Source: Lutibacter sp.
GTDB taxonomy: Bacteria > Bacteroidota > Bacteroidia > Flavobacteriales > Flavobacteriaceae
Assembly (NCBI RefSeq): GCF_016342705.1
Contig: NZ_JAEINV010000002.1
Location: 62,001 to 126,000 of the forward strand
Direction: 5' to 3'
DNA: 64,000 nucleotides
The notes beneath the pieces were generated by a model. It ran no database searches and was not told where the DNA came from. It was given only the letters and a program-made list of their open reading frames with translations. Positions 27,049-34,382 of this stretch are shown here, one piece after another. The translations under genes and the position numbers were made by a program. Numbering within the stretch: position 1 is the stretch's first letter; every line of letters starts with the position of its first letter.

Positions 27049-28616
27049 AATTCGTATCCAAGGGTTTTGAACGCATTAATCAATTGCTCCTGTGACTCCT
27101 TTTCTTCCTGGATTAATACTTTAAATTCTTTTTGTATGCGTTTCATTTCGGTATCAAAGTCAATACCGCTATCACCATCTACAAACTCTATGTATTTACT
27201 TGGTACTAAAGAAAAGTCATTTGCTTCCAAATCCTTAAAACTAGCAGATTTACAAAATTCAGGAATGTCTTTGTAGGTCGTATTATAATCGGTTTGTTGC
27301 CAATTGTGATAATTTTCAGCTATTTTTTCAATATCATCGGTTGATAATTCAATAAATTTCTTTTCGTATTCGCTACCCCAACGGCGTAAATCCATAAATA
27401 AGATTTCTTTTTCACGATTTCGGTAGCTTTTTTGTTTACCGTTAATTTCGGTCGTTCTTTCTTTTTTATTTTTATTGAGAATCCACAGCGTAACGCTAAT
27501 ATCAGTAGTATAAAACGTATTTCTTGGAATAATAATGATTGCTTCTACTAGGTTATTCTCAATTAATTTTCTTCTAATTTTATATTCTTCACCACCACCA
27601 GATAAGGCTCCGTTAGCCAATATAAAACCTGCTACACCATTTTCGGATAGTTTAGAAACCATATTCAAAATCCAACCATAATTAGCATTGCTTTTTGGAG
27701 GTACATCATACCCTCTCCAACGTGGATCGTCTAATAATTCGTTTTCAGCTCTCCAGTCTTTTTGGTTAAAGGGAGGATTTGCCATAATAAAGTCGGCTTT
27801 TAAGTCTTTATGTTGGTCGTTTGCAAAAGTATCTGCATCTTTTTCTCCTAAATTGGCTGAAATCCCACGAATTGCCAAGTTCATTTTTGCCAGTTTATAG
27901 GTTGTTTTTGTGTATTCCTGACCGTAAATAGAAACTTCTTGTTTGTTCCCTTGATGGTTCTCAATAAACTTTATAGATTGCACAAACATTCCTCCAGAAC
28001 CACAAGCTGGATCGTAAATAATACCTTTATACGGCTCAATTAATTCTGCAATTAGGTTTACAATGGTTTTCGGAGTGTAGAATTCTCCCTTTCCTTTCCC
28101 TTCTTTAATGGCAAATTTTCTTAAGAAATATTCATAAACACGCCCAACAATATCTTGCTCTTCATCTTCCAGGGTATTTATCTCATTCACTTTATCGATT
28201 AAGGAAGCTAGTTTGGATTTGTCTAGTCCTAAACGAGAAAAATAATTATCGGGTAAAGCACCTTTTAAAGCTGGGTTGTCTTTTTCTATGGTATGTAAGG
28301 CTGTGTCGATTTTTAATGCAATGTCATTTTGCTTTGCATTCTTGCTTATAAAACTCCATCTTGAAATTTCTTCTAAAAAGAACACGTTATTCATATTGTA
28401 GAATTCTTTCATTTCTACATATTTCTCTTTCCCTTCAGCAATTAATTCAGCTTTGCGTTCTTCAAATTTATCGCTTGCAAATTTTAGGAATATCAATCCT
28501 AAAACAACGTGCTTGTATTCTGAAGGCTCTACTGAACCTCTTAATTTGTCGCAAGATTGCCAAAGTGTTTCTTCTATATTTTTTGATTTTGGATTTGGAG
28601 TATTTTGTTTTGCCAT
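27045..28616 (-). CDS. hsdM: Type I modification subunit (HsdM)
   Basis: This 523-residue N6-adenine methyltransferase has the N-terminal helical HsdM domain (residues 13-150), SAM-binding DPACGSGGM at 202-210 and catalytic NPPF at 280-283, followed by the C-terminal helical region that contacts HsdS. It is the first gene of the operon, reading away from the 29-kb element core. The next start overlaps its stop by 4 bases (ATGA). Complete and apparently functional. Confidence 0.96.
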   Translation of the reverse strand: MAKQNTPNPKSKNIEETLWQSCDKLRGSVEPSEYKHVVLGLIFLKFASDKFEERKAELIAEGKEKYVEMKEFYNMNNVFFLEEISRWSFISKNAKQNDIALKIDTALHTIEKDNPALKGALPDNYFSRLGLDKSKLASLIDKVNEINTLEDEEQDIVGRVYEYFLRKFAIKEGKGKGEFYTPKTIVNLIAELIEPYKGIIYDPACGSGGMFVQSIKFIENHQGNKQEVSIYGQEYTKTTYKLAKMNLAIRGISANLGEKDADTFANDQHKDLKADFIMANPPFNQKDWRAENELLDDPRWRGYDVPPKSNANYGWILNMVSKLSENGVAGFILANGALSGGGEEYKIRRKLIENNLVEAIIIIPRNTFYTTDISVTLWILNKNKKERTTEINGKQKSYRNREKEILFMDLRRWGSEYEKKFIELSTDDIEKIAENYHNWQQTDYNTTYKDIPEFCKSASFKDLEANDFSLVPSKYIEFVDGDSGIDFDTEMKRIQKEFKVLIQEEKESQEQLINAFKTLGYEL

Positions 28617-28932
28617 TATAGTTTTTAAATTCTGCTAATTTTTATGAGTTTTTGTTAATGCTTGTCATTTGTTTTTTAGAATAGAAACTATTAAAAATAC
28701 ATTGACATACTGATAGTAATTGACTATTAGCCTGGAGAATTGTGGTAAATATCTTCATAACATTTGTTTTTACTTGATAATGGGCAAAGCCTTGTTTATC
28801 AAACAAGGTTAAAAGTACTTAAAATAATTTAAGCTTTAAATGATAAATGTTAATTTTTATACTGTTTGTTTTTGGTTGGTTGATGCCATTTAAAATGTGA
28901 AGTTTTTAGAAACTTATTTTAATAAATTATTC
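28617..28932. other. Leader of the RM operon, with one hairpin
   Basis: No gene. A perfect 8-bp stem with 3-base loop (ccttgttt/aaacaagg, 28790-28808) lies about 175 bases upstream of hsdM. No convincing -7 box for the operon could be fixed. Confidence 0.4.
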
Positions 28933-28946
28933 TATATTTGAAGCGT

Positions 28947-29022
28947 AGGTTTTCATAGGCCTACATCTTTTTCATAGCAATTTTTTTTTAAAAAGCTCCT
29001 TTCTAGGAGCTTTTTTATTTAT
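28947..29022 (+). ncRNA. Candidate small RNA, promoter and terminator on the plus strand
   Basis: A TATATTTG -7 box stands at 28933-28940, which puts a start near 28947. About 75 bases later the strong hairpin at 28991-29014 with six T ends the transcript. A small stem gtagg/cctac (28945-28964) is near the 5' end. Both neighbours are on the minus strand. The -33 region is weak, so confidence is low. Confidence 0.28.
28991..29016. terminator. Bidirectional hairpin terminator
   Basis: AAAAGCTCCT-ttct-AGGAGCTTTT is a perfect 10-bp stem with T runs on both sides. On the minus strand it ends the operon whose last gene stops at 29040. Confidence 0.75.
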
Positions 29023-29039
29023 GCTTTATGGAATTTCCA

Positions 29040-29339
29040 TTAATTGTAACGACGAAATGGAATTTCGGTAAGAGCTTCTTCTATTTCATTGCTTTTATAT
29101 CTGATTAAATTTCCAATACGGTACGGTTTTAGAATTCCTTTCTTATTCCAGTCGGATATAGTTACCATAGAAATTTTAAAAATTTCAGCTACTTGTTTCC
29201 GGGTTAAGTATTCTAATGGTTTTTCTTTTTTTGTTTCAAGAAGTAATTCCTGAATAACTTCTTTTAAACTTAAGATTAATGCTTCTTTAAATTCATCAGG
29301 CGTGATGTTGTGTAGTAAAATAGTTGATTTTGATTCCAT
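29040..29339 (-). CDS. Excisionase-type HTH protein
   Basis: This 99-residue protein has a MerR/excisionase-like helix-turn-helix at about 46-90: YLTRKQVAEIFKISMVTISDWNKKGILKPYRIGNLIRYKSNEI. An N-terminal helical part (residues 10-35) may mediate dimerisation. It is homologous in layout to the 97-residue protein at 45357 in the tRNA-Arg element. Its 3' end meets the bidirectional terminator. Likely a DNA-bending or regulatory factor of the element. Confidence 0.82.
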   Translation of the reverse strand: MESKSTILLHNITPDEFKEALILSLKEVIQELLLETKKEKPLEYLTRKQVAEIFKISMVTISDWNKKGILKPYRIGNLIRYKSNEIEEALTEIPFRRYN

Positions 29340-29380
29340 AATTTATTCATTTTAAACCTATTAAAATTATGAAATAATTT

Positions 29381-30124
29381 TTAAGTTCTTTTATCAATAG
29401 AATTTTGGCTAAAGCTTATTAAATTAAACATTGCTCTTAATCTGCTTCTAACCCTATTACCGTAACGTTTTTCAATTTCTTGTGCGTTGAGGTTGGTGGT
29501 GATGTGGGTTTTACTATGGTTGTTAGTGATTGGTTGTTGGCTGTTGGCTTTCACTTCGACTTCGCTCAGTGAGCGATTTTCAATAATCTGAGGATGACGT
29601 GTAAAAAGGTCATAGCGCGATAGTAAAATTTCTCCTAATACGTTGAGGTCCTTTCCGTAATGGCTTCCTTTTGGCTCCACTCCTAAATCGTCAAAACAGT
29701 AATTTTTTGATTGGTTGTATTGCTCCAGGGTTTCAAAACCGGATGAGTTGAAGCTGAATACAATATTCCTGGTTGGAATAATTTCATAGCTTGTTTTGTG
29801 TGGCGCCAAGTGTAACAATAATTTCATTAAAGAGGTTTTTCCACAACCTACTGGACCTGTCAATAATATTCCTTTGTTGGTGTCGATTCCCATTTGAGCA
29901 CAACTGTAATGGTCTTGAATGTAATAGCAGCATAATTTAAAAATTAGCGGTTCGTCTTCTTTGTAGATTTTGAAGTTTTTGCCAAATAGCAAATGTCCTT
30001 TGATGTTAAGGTAGGTTTTTATTTTTTCAAAATCGTAGTGAATTACATTATCTCTAATTTCTCCTATTTGGAATTTTGAGGTTCCTTCGGTTTTGATATG
30101 AGGTGTTGGGTTCATAGTGGTCAT
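29381..30124 (-). CDS. DnaC/IstB-like AAA ATPase of the element
   Basis: Start chosen at the ATG giving MTTMNPT; ATGs at 30190 and 30115 are alternatives. The P-loop is GPVGCGKTSLMK, Walker B is YCFDDLG, and the arginine-finger region is THITTNLNAQEIEKRYGNRVRSRL. These point to a DnaC-type helicase-loader or replication ATPase. Between Walker B and sensor, about 24 codons (TRHPQII ... SQQPITNN) derive from a dispersed palindromic repeat at 29552-29600 and flanking bases, inserted in frame in the loop before the sensor. The function of the core is probably kept. It lies between the two HTH genes of the element. Confidence 0.8.
   Translation of the reverse strand: MTTMNPTPHIKTEGTSKFQIGEIRDNVIHYDFEKIKTYLNIKGHLLFGKNFKIYKEDEPLIFKLCCYYIQDHYSCAQMGIDTNKGILLTGPVGCGKTSLMKLLLHLAPHKTSYEIIPTRNIVFSFNSSGFETLEQYNQSKNYCFDDLGVEPKGSHYGKDLNVLGEILLSRYDLFTRHPQIIENRSLSEVEVKANSQQPITNNHSKTHITTNLNAQEIEKRYGNRVRSRLRAMFNLISFSQNSIDKRT
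29552..29600. repeat. Palindromic repeat inside a coding sequence
   Basis: cacttcgacttcgctcagtg, agcgattttcaataatctg, aggatgacg: same family as the copies at 6171 and 30490. Here it is read through in frame by the ATPase gene. Confidence 0.75.
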
Positions 30125-30364
30125 TTTTAGTTTTTGAATTTTTTTGGCGTATAAAAACTTATTTTTAGGTTTCCTTGGTGTTCTTTTCATTTTGCCTTGA
30201 TGCAAAACGAAACAAAAAATCAAGACTGATTTTAATTTCTTTGAATTCTACAATTGTTTTGCTTTCGCCACCAGACCGCTTCGCTCTTTGGTTTGCTCAA
30301 ACGCTTCACAATTTTGAATTTCTACAAAAATTCAAATAGGTCGGGTTTGATTTAGGTTCATTAG

Positions 30365-30394
30365 ATAAGATTCCCAGTCAAGCTGAGAATGACG
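30365..30394. repeat. Palindromic repeat, diverged copy
   Basis: taagattcccagtcaagctg followed by agaatgacg. It lies just after the stop of the replication-like gene and may act as its 3' hairpin. Confidence 0.6.
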
Positions 30395-30404
30395 TTTTTT
30401 ATTT

Positions 30405-31088
30405 TTACAAAGGTTCATCGTAATTTTTGTTTTGGTTGGTGTGGAGGTTGTCTTGAAAATGGTCAAGTGGTAAATTGTTTTCATTGTTTGTTCTCGACTG
30501 CGCTCGAACTGACAAATTCATTTCTTTTGCTTTTAGCATCCAACTTCTGGCCGTAGCTTGCCAATCGACCATTTTTGTTTTTCCTCCAACTTTCCATCCA
30601 ATTCCCTGGTAATGATTGAAGAATTTTTTGGCTTCCAATTCTGGATAATTTTCTTTTTTAAAAAATTCTAAAATCAATTTTTCTTTTGCGATTGCCTCTA
30701 GTTTAATAAAGTTTATATTATGTTTAAACATGTTTGTATTAGATACCAGCGCTTGTCCATTTATGGTAGAGTCTAAATACAAGTCTTGCTTATCGCTTGT
30801 ACTGAAATTAAACAACTTCACTTTGCTGCCTTTAAAAGGATTGTGCGATGGGCTGTAAAGAATATATTTCCAATGACTTAACTCTTTAATACAGCGATGA
30901 TATGTTGTATTAGAACCAATTTTAGAAAACTTCATTATTTCTTCTCGATTTATATAAAATTCATTAGGAAATCGGTTGTAGTTCCAAAACTGGAATAAAG
31001 CAATGTATAAGCTTATATGTGTTGGATTTAAGCGGTTATCTTTTGAAAATTGATCTAATACACCGTTGAGGTGTTTGATGTAATTCAT
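30405..31088 (-). CDS. Replication-like winged-helix protein of the element
   Basis: This 227-residue protein has an N-terminal winged-helix-like region (residues 15-80): LNPTHISLYIALFQFWNYN, then INREEIMKFSKIGSNTTYHRCIKELS. This is the layout of replication-initiator or primosome proteins in Bacteroidota mobile DNA. The C-terminal part (about 150-205) has a helical KFFNHYQGIGWKVGGKTKMVDWQATARSWM block like DnaD-type ends. Ten residues (SVRAQSRTNN) come from a palindromic repeat at 30490-30514. It is unnamed; a replication role is inferred from fold pattern and the DnaC-like neighbour. Confidence 0.68.
   Translation of the reverse strand: MNYIKHLNGVLDQFSKDNRLNPTHISLYIALFQFWNYNRFPNEFYINREEIMKFSKIGSNTTYHRCIKELSHWKYILYSPSHNPFKGSKVKLFNFSTSDKQDLYLDSTINGQALVSNTNMFKHNINFIKLEAIAKEKLILEFFKKENYPELEAKKFFNHYQGIGWKVGGKTKMVDWQATARSWMLKAKEMNLSVRAQSRTNNENNLPLDHFQDNLHTNQNKNYDEPL
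30490..30514. repeat. Palindromic repeat inside a coding sequence
   Basis: ttctcgactgcgctcgaact then gac. It is a variant of the inner module of the family, read in frame by the replication-like gene and encoding SVRAQSRTN. Confidence 0.7.
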
Positions 31089-31149
31089 AGGGTTGAATTT
31101 GAAGTTTAAAAACTTTTGTACTTCTGTAAATTTGCCAAAAAAACATAAA

Positions 31150-31431
31150 TTAATCTTCTGATTTATTTACAGTATTTTGGTCTAGTACTTTCATTATTTC
31201 AACATAATCGTAGTAGATAACACCTCCCATTTTTGTGTATGGAATTGTTCCGTTTATTCTGAGGTTTTGTAATGTTCCGGTTGAAATACCTAAAAGTTTT
31301 CTTACTTCTGGAGATTTTAACCATTTTTTAGCTTGTGGTTCTGTTTGATTTGTAATTAACAATTTAATGTCATTTAACAAGTCTACTTTGAATTCATTTA
31401 AATCTTCTGGAGTAATAATTTTTGCTGCCAT
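31150..31431 (-). CDS. Excisionase-type HTH protein (second)
   Basis: This 93-residue protein has a helix-turn-helix of the HTH_17 kind near residues 42-85: KWLKSPEVRKLLGISTGTLQNLRINGTIPYTKMGGVIYYDYVEIMKVL. The first 35 residues form a charged helix. It lies between rteC and the replication-like gene, the usual site of excisionase genes in CTnDOT-like elements. It is distinct from the HTH protein at 29040 but of the same type. Confidence 0.82.
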   Translation of the reverse strand: MAAKIITPEDLNEFKVDLLNDIKLLITNQTEPQAKKWLKSPEVRKLLGISTGTLQNLRINGTIPYTKMGGVIYYDYVEIMKVLDQNTVNKSED

Positions 31432-31660
31432 CTTTTACAATTTTTAAGTTATTAATAATTAAAGAGGTTATTTGTTTCTCTTTATAAAGCAAAGATGTGC
31501 AAGATATTTTTCCTAATTTCCCAAGGTTACTATGAAATTTTAAAACATTTTATTTGAACTTATTTCATACTCTTTAATGCTCCAATTTTAGAATTAAAAT
31601 TTCTGAAGCATCAAATTTTATGAGAGAAAATTTTTTGGAATAATTTCCCAAGTTGGGGAA

Positions 31661-32506
31661 TTATTTTTCAGATTCTGCTATTTGTTTTTCTAAGTTAGCA
31701 CTTAACTGTCTCAAAAACTTAGTGTTACTTAATTTACGCCTCTTAATTTCTTGGAAAGTCCTGTAATAATCTCCCAATTTAATATTAAACATAATTTCAA
31801 AGGTTTCAGCAATTTCTTTTATCTCAATTTGACCATTATTTATTGCTTTAGTTCCAAATAAGGCGTAAATCAATTCCACTAAATAAACTTTTTTAGCTGT
31901 CCAGGTTAAGTTTGATTTTTTATTATTTAAATAATAGGAATTATTATTTTGATTCGAATCGAGCTTTACAATTTCAGCATTAAAATATATGATTGCTTTT
32001 TCAAAGGCTTTGAATTTTGAAAATGTTGTATCTAGATTTGTTGTAAACTCATCATCTGAATAAGACTCTTCAAAATCAAATTGAATATTGATGTTTTTGT
32101 TTTTTCTTAAAAAAAATAATTCATCTGAATGATGGCCATTTTTTTGATAATAGTGATAGAATAATAGATGATCATTAAAATATGTCTGCATCACCCTTAA
32201 TTCATTTTCCAAATATTTCTTTTGAACTTTTACATTCCCTTTCGGTACTTTACTTATGACCTTAAATATTTTGGCATAATAAATAAATTTTGAAACTAAT
32301 CTTGGCTTTATTATTTTAAAGAATTCAATTTCATCGGATTTAGACTTAAACTCATTTGTTAAAACAATTTTTCTTGTTTCTTTTAAAGCCTGTCGAATTT
32401 TAGTGATACATTTTTCTGAAGTTATTAAAATATCATCGTTTTCAATTTCAATATGTTTTAATTCTTTTTCTAAATCTTTTACGATTTTAACGCATAGTTT
32501 ATTCAC
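31661..32506 (-). CDS. rteC: RteC-family protein
   Basis: This 281-residue protein matches RteC, the regulator that controls excision in CTnDOT-type elements: an N-terminal helical part with RLVSKFIYYAKIFKV, an ENELRVMQTYFNDHLLFYHYYQ block near residue 105-127 and a C-terminal DNA-binding half with LTWTAKKVYLVELIYALFGTKAINNGQIEI. RteA and RteB are absent from this window. The gene is set between the integrase and the HTH gene, with about 200 bases of AT-rich DNA on each side. Confidence 0.85.
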   Translation of the reverse strand: MNKLCVKIVKDLEKELKHIEIENDDILITSEKCITKIRQALKETRKIVLTNEFKSKSDEIEFFKIIKPRLVSKFIYYAKIFKVISKVPKGNVKVQKKYLENELRVMQTYFNDHLLFYHYYQKNGHHSDELFFLRKNKNINIQFDFEESYSDDEFTTNLDTTFSKFKAFEKAIIYFNAEIVKLDSNQNNNSYYLNNKKSNLTWTAKKVYLVELIYALFGTKAINNGQIEIKEIAETFEIMFNIKLGDYYRTFQEIKRRKLSNTKFLRQLSANLEKQIAESEK

Positions 32507-32708
32507 AATCTTTTTAAGTATTTTTTGAGATGTAATAACTTAAATCAATGCATCATTATCCATATTTATTAAAAATATAGATATCATAACAATTATATTG
32601 ATTTAAAGAAATTTGCAATTATTTTTAATAGCAAAATAGCATAAAAATAATGAAAAGCACAAATCATTTTCCCTTAAAATAACCTTATAAAAAATTAAAA
32701 TTTACTAT

Positions 32709-33977
32709 TTAAACTGATTTTTTAGAATTTGTAGAAGTACTGTTTTCAGCTGCTTTAGAATTTTTAATCGCCAATTTTCCTTTTAAAATTGCCATATCAT
32801 CACTTACCTTTCTGTCCAAAATTTTAGCGTAGTGTTGCGTTGTTTTTAAAGATTTATGACCAAGCATTTTACTTACAGACTCAATAGGCACTCCGTTTGT
32901 TAACGTTACGGTTGTTGCAAATGTATGACGCGCTAAATGAAATGTTAAGTTTTTTGTGATTCCACATAGGTCTGCTATTTCTTTTAAATAGGAATTCATT
33001 CGTTGATTGCTTAAAATTGGTATAATAGCATTACTATTAACTATGTCGGGATGATTGCTGTACTTGTCTATTACTACTTGAGCATTGGATAAAATTGGTA
33101 TATTACTTCTTGTATCCGTTTTAGTTCTTTTTGTTTTAATCCAATAATTCCCATCAATTCCACGAACAATATTGTCTTTGGATAACTTTTTAACATCCAC
33201 ATACGATAAACCAGTATAACAACTAAAAATAAAAATATCCCTTACTAATGCCAACCTTGGAATATGCACCTCTTTTTCTATAATCTTTTGAATCTCTTCC
33301 TCAGATAAAAACTCTCTATCTACAATTTTTAATTTTGCCTTCCAGTTAAAGAATGGATCCTTCCCAATCCAATCATTTGCATACGCTATACGAACAATCT
33401 TTTTGAAATTTGTGATATATTTTACTGCAGAATTATGGCCGCAGTTTCTTTCTGTTTTTAAAAAATATTCATAACCTGTAATAAATTTATGGTCCACATC
33501 CTTAATAGGTATATCATCCATCTTATATTCTTTTTGAATGTACTCTTCTAACCTCATCTTAGCAGTTTTATATCTTACCGCTGTGAGTGGTGCAAAATCT
33601 TTACCTACTAAATTTTCAACTTGGTCATTGTGCTCCTGGAACAACTTCAACACCATTTTGTTATTTTCGTTTTTTCCCAGATACGTATCTCGTATTTGAA
33701 TTGCCGAAAAAGTACTATTCTGCTCAATAAACTGCTGGTGTATTTTATTGATTTTGTTCGAAATCACATCAATATATTGATTTATTTCTTGTGCCTCTTT
33801 AGAAAAACCTCTTACTCTATTCGCGGATTGATTCCATTTATCAACTGGAACTTTTCTTTTAATACTGAATTCCGAACGCTTACCATTGACAGTAATTCTA
33901 AGGTAAATGTTAGCTTTTGCATTAAAGTCTGCTTTGCTTTTTTTGATATAAAATAGTAGTGAGAAGGAATTATTCAT
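32709..33977 (-). CDS. IntDOT-like tyrosine recombinase with Ser in place of Arg I
   Basis: This 422-residue integrase has an arm-binding N-terminus (residues 5-45), a core-binding SAM-like domain (110-210) and a catalytic domain. Catalytic residues seen: Ser258 at the Arg I position (CYTGLSYVDV), Lys around 283-287, His347 and Arg350 (HLARHTF), His374 and Tyr383. Replacement of Arg I by Ser is known in the CTnDOT integrase IntDOT, which makes crossovers within non-homologous DNA. It lies 252 bases from tRNA-Ala and reads away from it, so it likely moved the element that fills 1-34 kb. Confidence 0.92.
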   Translation of the reverse strand: MNNSFSLLFYIKKSKADFNAKANIYLRITVNGKRSEFSIKRKVPVDKWNQSANRVRGFSKEAQEINQYIDVISNKINKIHQQFIEQNSTFSAIQIRDTYLGKNENNKMVLKLFQEHNDQVENLVGKDFAPLTAVRYKTAKMRLEEYIQKEYKMDDIPIKDVDHKFITGYEYFLKTERNCGHNSAVKYITNFKKIVRIAYANDWIGKDPFFNWKAKLKIVDREFLSEEEIQKIIEKEVHIPRLALVRDIFIFSCYTGLSYVDVKKLSKDNIVRGIDGNYWIKTKRTKTDTRSNIPILSNAQVVIDKYSNHPDIVNSNAIIPILSNQRMNSYLKEIADLCGITKNLTFHLARHTFATTVTLTNGVPIESVSKMLGHKSLKTTQHYAKILDRKVSDDMAILKGKLAIKNSKAAENSTSTNSKKSV

Positions 33978-34066
33978 AGTTTTTTTTGCAATTTTAAAGT
34001 ATAAATATACAAAAAATAAATCAAAAAATATTTTGAAGACCTATATTTTTCAAGCTATACAGCGCT

Positions 34067-34108
34067 ATTCGGGGTCAGTTGATGTCTAATTTTTTAGTGA
34101 CCCCGAAT
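34067..34108. repeat. Inverted repeat between integrase and tRNA-Ala
   Basis: attcggggtca (34067-34077) and tgaccccgaat (34098-34108) are perfect 11-bp arms around a 20-base loop. It lies in the expected att or integrase-binding region of the element. Confidence 0.6.
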
Positions 34109-34172
34109 AAGCCCCCTTTTATTTAGTTTTTATTGCGTTTTATTGGTTATTTTGAAGAATAAGTAAAATTAA

Positions 34173-34207
34173 AAAACCCTATAAACATAGTGTTTATAGG
34201 GTTTTGT
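34173..34207 (-). terminator. Terminator downstream of tRNA-Ala
   Basis: A perfect 15-bp stem (AAAACCCTATAAACA with TGTTTATAGGGTTTT, 34173-34187 and 34191-34205) and 3-base loop, followed on the minus strand by a T run. It lies downstream of the tRNA and so ends its transcript. Confidence 0.8.
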
Positions 34208-34228
34208 TGTTTTTTGTGTTTTTAAAAG

Positions 34229-34302
34229 TGGAGAAGATGGGAGTCGAACCCACTACCTTTTGACTGCCAGTCAAACGCTCTAGCCAGATGAGCTACATCC
34301 CC
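34229..34302 (-). tRNA. tRNA-Ala (anticodon GGC)
   Basis: On the minus strand GGGGATG ... anticodon loop CTGGCAG within TTTGA/TCAAA ... T-arm GTGGG-TTCGACT-CCCAT ... CTTCTCC then A. The anticodon GGC reads Ala codons. The acceptor stem has one T-T mismatch (position 6/67) and a G-T pair, so its 3' end may have been altered by integration. The element integrase lies on the 3' side. Confidence 0.9.
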
Positions 34303-34326
34303 AAGTTAGATTTTTCAAAAATAACT

Positions 34327-34366
34327 AAAAAAGCTTCGTAAAAATATATTTACGAAGCTTTTTTTA
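34327..34366 (-). terminator. Terminator of ahcY
   Basis: AAAAAAGCTTCGTA and TACGAAGCTTTTTT form a perfect 14-bp stem 17 bases after the ahcY stop, followed on the minus strand by T residues. Confidence 0.85.
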
Positions 34367-34382
34367 TAATTAATTTCAGCTA

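Larger units (their letters stand above)
29040..34229 (-). mobile_element. Core module of an integrative element beside tRNA-Ala
   Basis: The order from the tRNA inwards is integrase, rteC, HTH gene, replication-like gene, DnaC-like ATPase gene, HTH gene, all on the minus strand and all of kinds typical for Bacteroidota integrative or conjugative elements. The RM operon, metal locus and 1-8 kb genes continue in the same direction and may be its cargo. No direct repeat of the tRNA-Ala 3' end was found in this window, so the far boundary is unknown. Confidence 0.6.

Noticed and set aside
32709..33977. Inactivated integrase because the first catalytic Arg is missing
   Set aside because: Ser at this position is known in the active IntDOT family; all other catalytic residues are present.
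1..34302. Far attachment site for the tRNA-Ala element
   Set aside because: I searched by eye for a second copy of the tRNA-Ala 3' end and found none; the other end may be outside the window.
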